64,000 nucleotides of DNA from Bacteroidia bacterium 43-41. GTDB taxonomy: Bacteria; Bacteroidota; Bacteroidia; Bacteroidales; Dysgonomonadaceae. Made by a program: the position numbers and the translations under genes. Position 1 is the first letter of the stretch; each line of letters starts with the position of its first letter. Positions 63,290 to 64,000 of this stretch are shown piece after piece. The notes below the pieces were generated by a model. It saw only the letters and a list, made by a program, of their open reading frames with translations, searched no databases and was not told the DNA's origin. Location: contig MKTD01000057.1 in assembly GCA_001898165.1 (NCBI GenBank), positions 1-64,000 of the forward strand, read 5' to 3'.

Positions 63290-64000
63290 TCAACTCACCT
63301 GGCTTCCCGGCTTCACATCTACCGATGGCTCAATCAACGATAACGAACCATCGGCATTTTCTGCCGAAAGAATCATCCCTTCAGACATAATGCCGCGCAA
63401 CTTTCTCGGCTCCAGGTTGGCAATGAAGCATACCTGTTTACCCACCAACTCTTCGGGGTTGGGGTAGTATGCTGCAATTCCCGATAAAATCGTACGCTTG
63501 TTCAGGCCATCGTCCAGCAAGAACCGGAGCAATTTATCGGCCTTCGGTACTTTTTCGCACTCCAGAACAGTTCCCACACGGATATCGAGTTTCCCGAAAT
63601 CGTCGTAAACGATGCTCTCTTTTACAGGTTTAGCCCTGTAGGCTTCCTGTTCGTTCGCCGCTTTGGTGGCGTGAAGTTTTTCCACTTGCTTTTCGATGGT
63701 TTCATCGTCTATTTTCTCGAAAAGGAGTTCCGACTTTCCTAATTCGTGTCCTTTGGGCAGCAGGTCAAAACTGCCCAACTGTTCCCAATCGAATTTATCG
63801 GCATGGATGAACGAGTAAATTTTCTTCGCCGAAAAAGGCAGGAACGGCTCGCATACGATGGCCAGGTTAGCAACCATTTGCAACGATACGTTCAGGATGG
63901 TAGCCGTGCGTACCTTATCGTCTTTTGCCGTCTTCCACGGCTCGGTGTCTGCCAAATACTTGTTACCGATGCGTGCGAGGTTCATCGCTTCTTTTTGCGC
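63290..64000 (-). CDS. metG: Methionyl-tRNA synthetase, C-terminal part
   Basis: The gene runs off the right edge; the frame stays open to 64000, so only the last 236 codons are seen and the upstream start lies outside. The visible part covers the end of the anticodon-binding domain ([38 protein letters not shown]) and the C-terminal tRNA-binding/EMAP II-like domain ([67 protein letters not shown]), which MetG dimers use to hold tRNA. The enzyme charges initiator and elongator tRNA-Met with methionine. Confidence 0.97.
   Translation of the reverse strand, partial: AQKEAMNLARIGNKYLADTEPWKTAKDDKVRTATILNVSLQMVANLAIVCEPFLPFSAKKIYSFIHADKFDWEQLGSFDLLPKGHELGKSELLFEKIDDETIEKQVEKLHATKAANEQEAYRAKPVKESIVYDDFGKLDIRVGTVLECEKVPKADKLLRFLLDDGLNKRTILSGIAAYYPNPEELVGKQVCFIANLEPRKLRGIMSEGMILSAENADGSLSLIEPSVDVKPGSQVS

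Overview
The window looks like a chromosomal segment of a Bacteroidota bacterium, order Bacteroidales, most likely a Dysgonomonadaceae/Porphyromonadaceae-type anaerobe. The family is an inference. The order rests on two SusC/SusD pairs, promoters with the Bacteroidota -7 box TAnnTTTG, starts without clear Shine-Dalgarno sequences, and an S10-spc-alpha ribosomal cluster in Bacteroidales order (rpsL-rpsG-fusA-rpsJ...rpoA-rplQ).

Region 1 (1-6000) is accessory. On the minus strand it holds a truncated outer-membrane-type protein, a collagen-like lipoprotein with a 9-bp tandem repeat, a lipoprotein of unknown function, an AraC regulator, an acyltransferase broken at an A7 homopolymer, and a small Xre-type regulator preceded by two near-identical palindromes 21 bp apart.

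Region 2 (5820-14340) is a SusC-SusD-TlpA-DsbD locus. It is preceded by a structured leader that can form either a GNRA-capped hairpin or a terminator hairpin with a T-run, and by a second structured element directly ahead of susC. The likely theme is nutrient uptake coupled to thiol redox chemistry in the periplasm.

Region 3 (14341-16099) is decayed: small ORFs and an AlbA_2/AAA_4-type regulator gene with an internal deletion, a frame change and a 12-bp repeat tract.

Region 4 (16100-27890) is a polysaccharide utilisation locus: a XylR-like sensor/AraC hybrid regulator diverges from susC, susD, a NagB-like deaminase with altered catalytic residues, a tandem alpha/beta hydrolase with a degenerate second copy, a GH109-type alpha-N-acetylgalactosaminidase and a FucP-type sugar transporter. 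The gene set points to amino sugars such as GalNAc-containing glycans.

Region 5 (28194-32842, minus strand) carries a response regulator-histidine kinase-PAP2 phosphatase operon and an ECF sigma factor-membrane anti-sigma candidate-DUF4252 operon.

Region 6 (33259-52242) is the ribosomal protein/secY/map/infA/rpoA supercluster. It is complete and intact, including the small genes rpmD and rpmJ. Several intergenic spaces hold palindromic elements, one of which resembles a terminator in mid-operon. L5 has an unusual N-terminal extension.

Region 7 (52379-64000) is mixed: type II NADH dehydrogenase, a DUF6448 protein, a DUF5916/CBM9-like outer-membrane protein, a PIG-L deacetylase, a Nif3-like protein, a zinc-ribbon coiled-coil protein, a YfhO membrane protein, a small beta-barrel protein and the 3' end of metG running off the right edge. 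No tRNA, rRNA, CRISPR array or intact insertion sequence was recognised.
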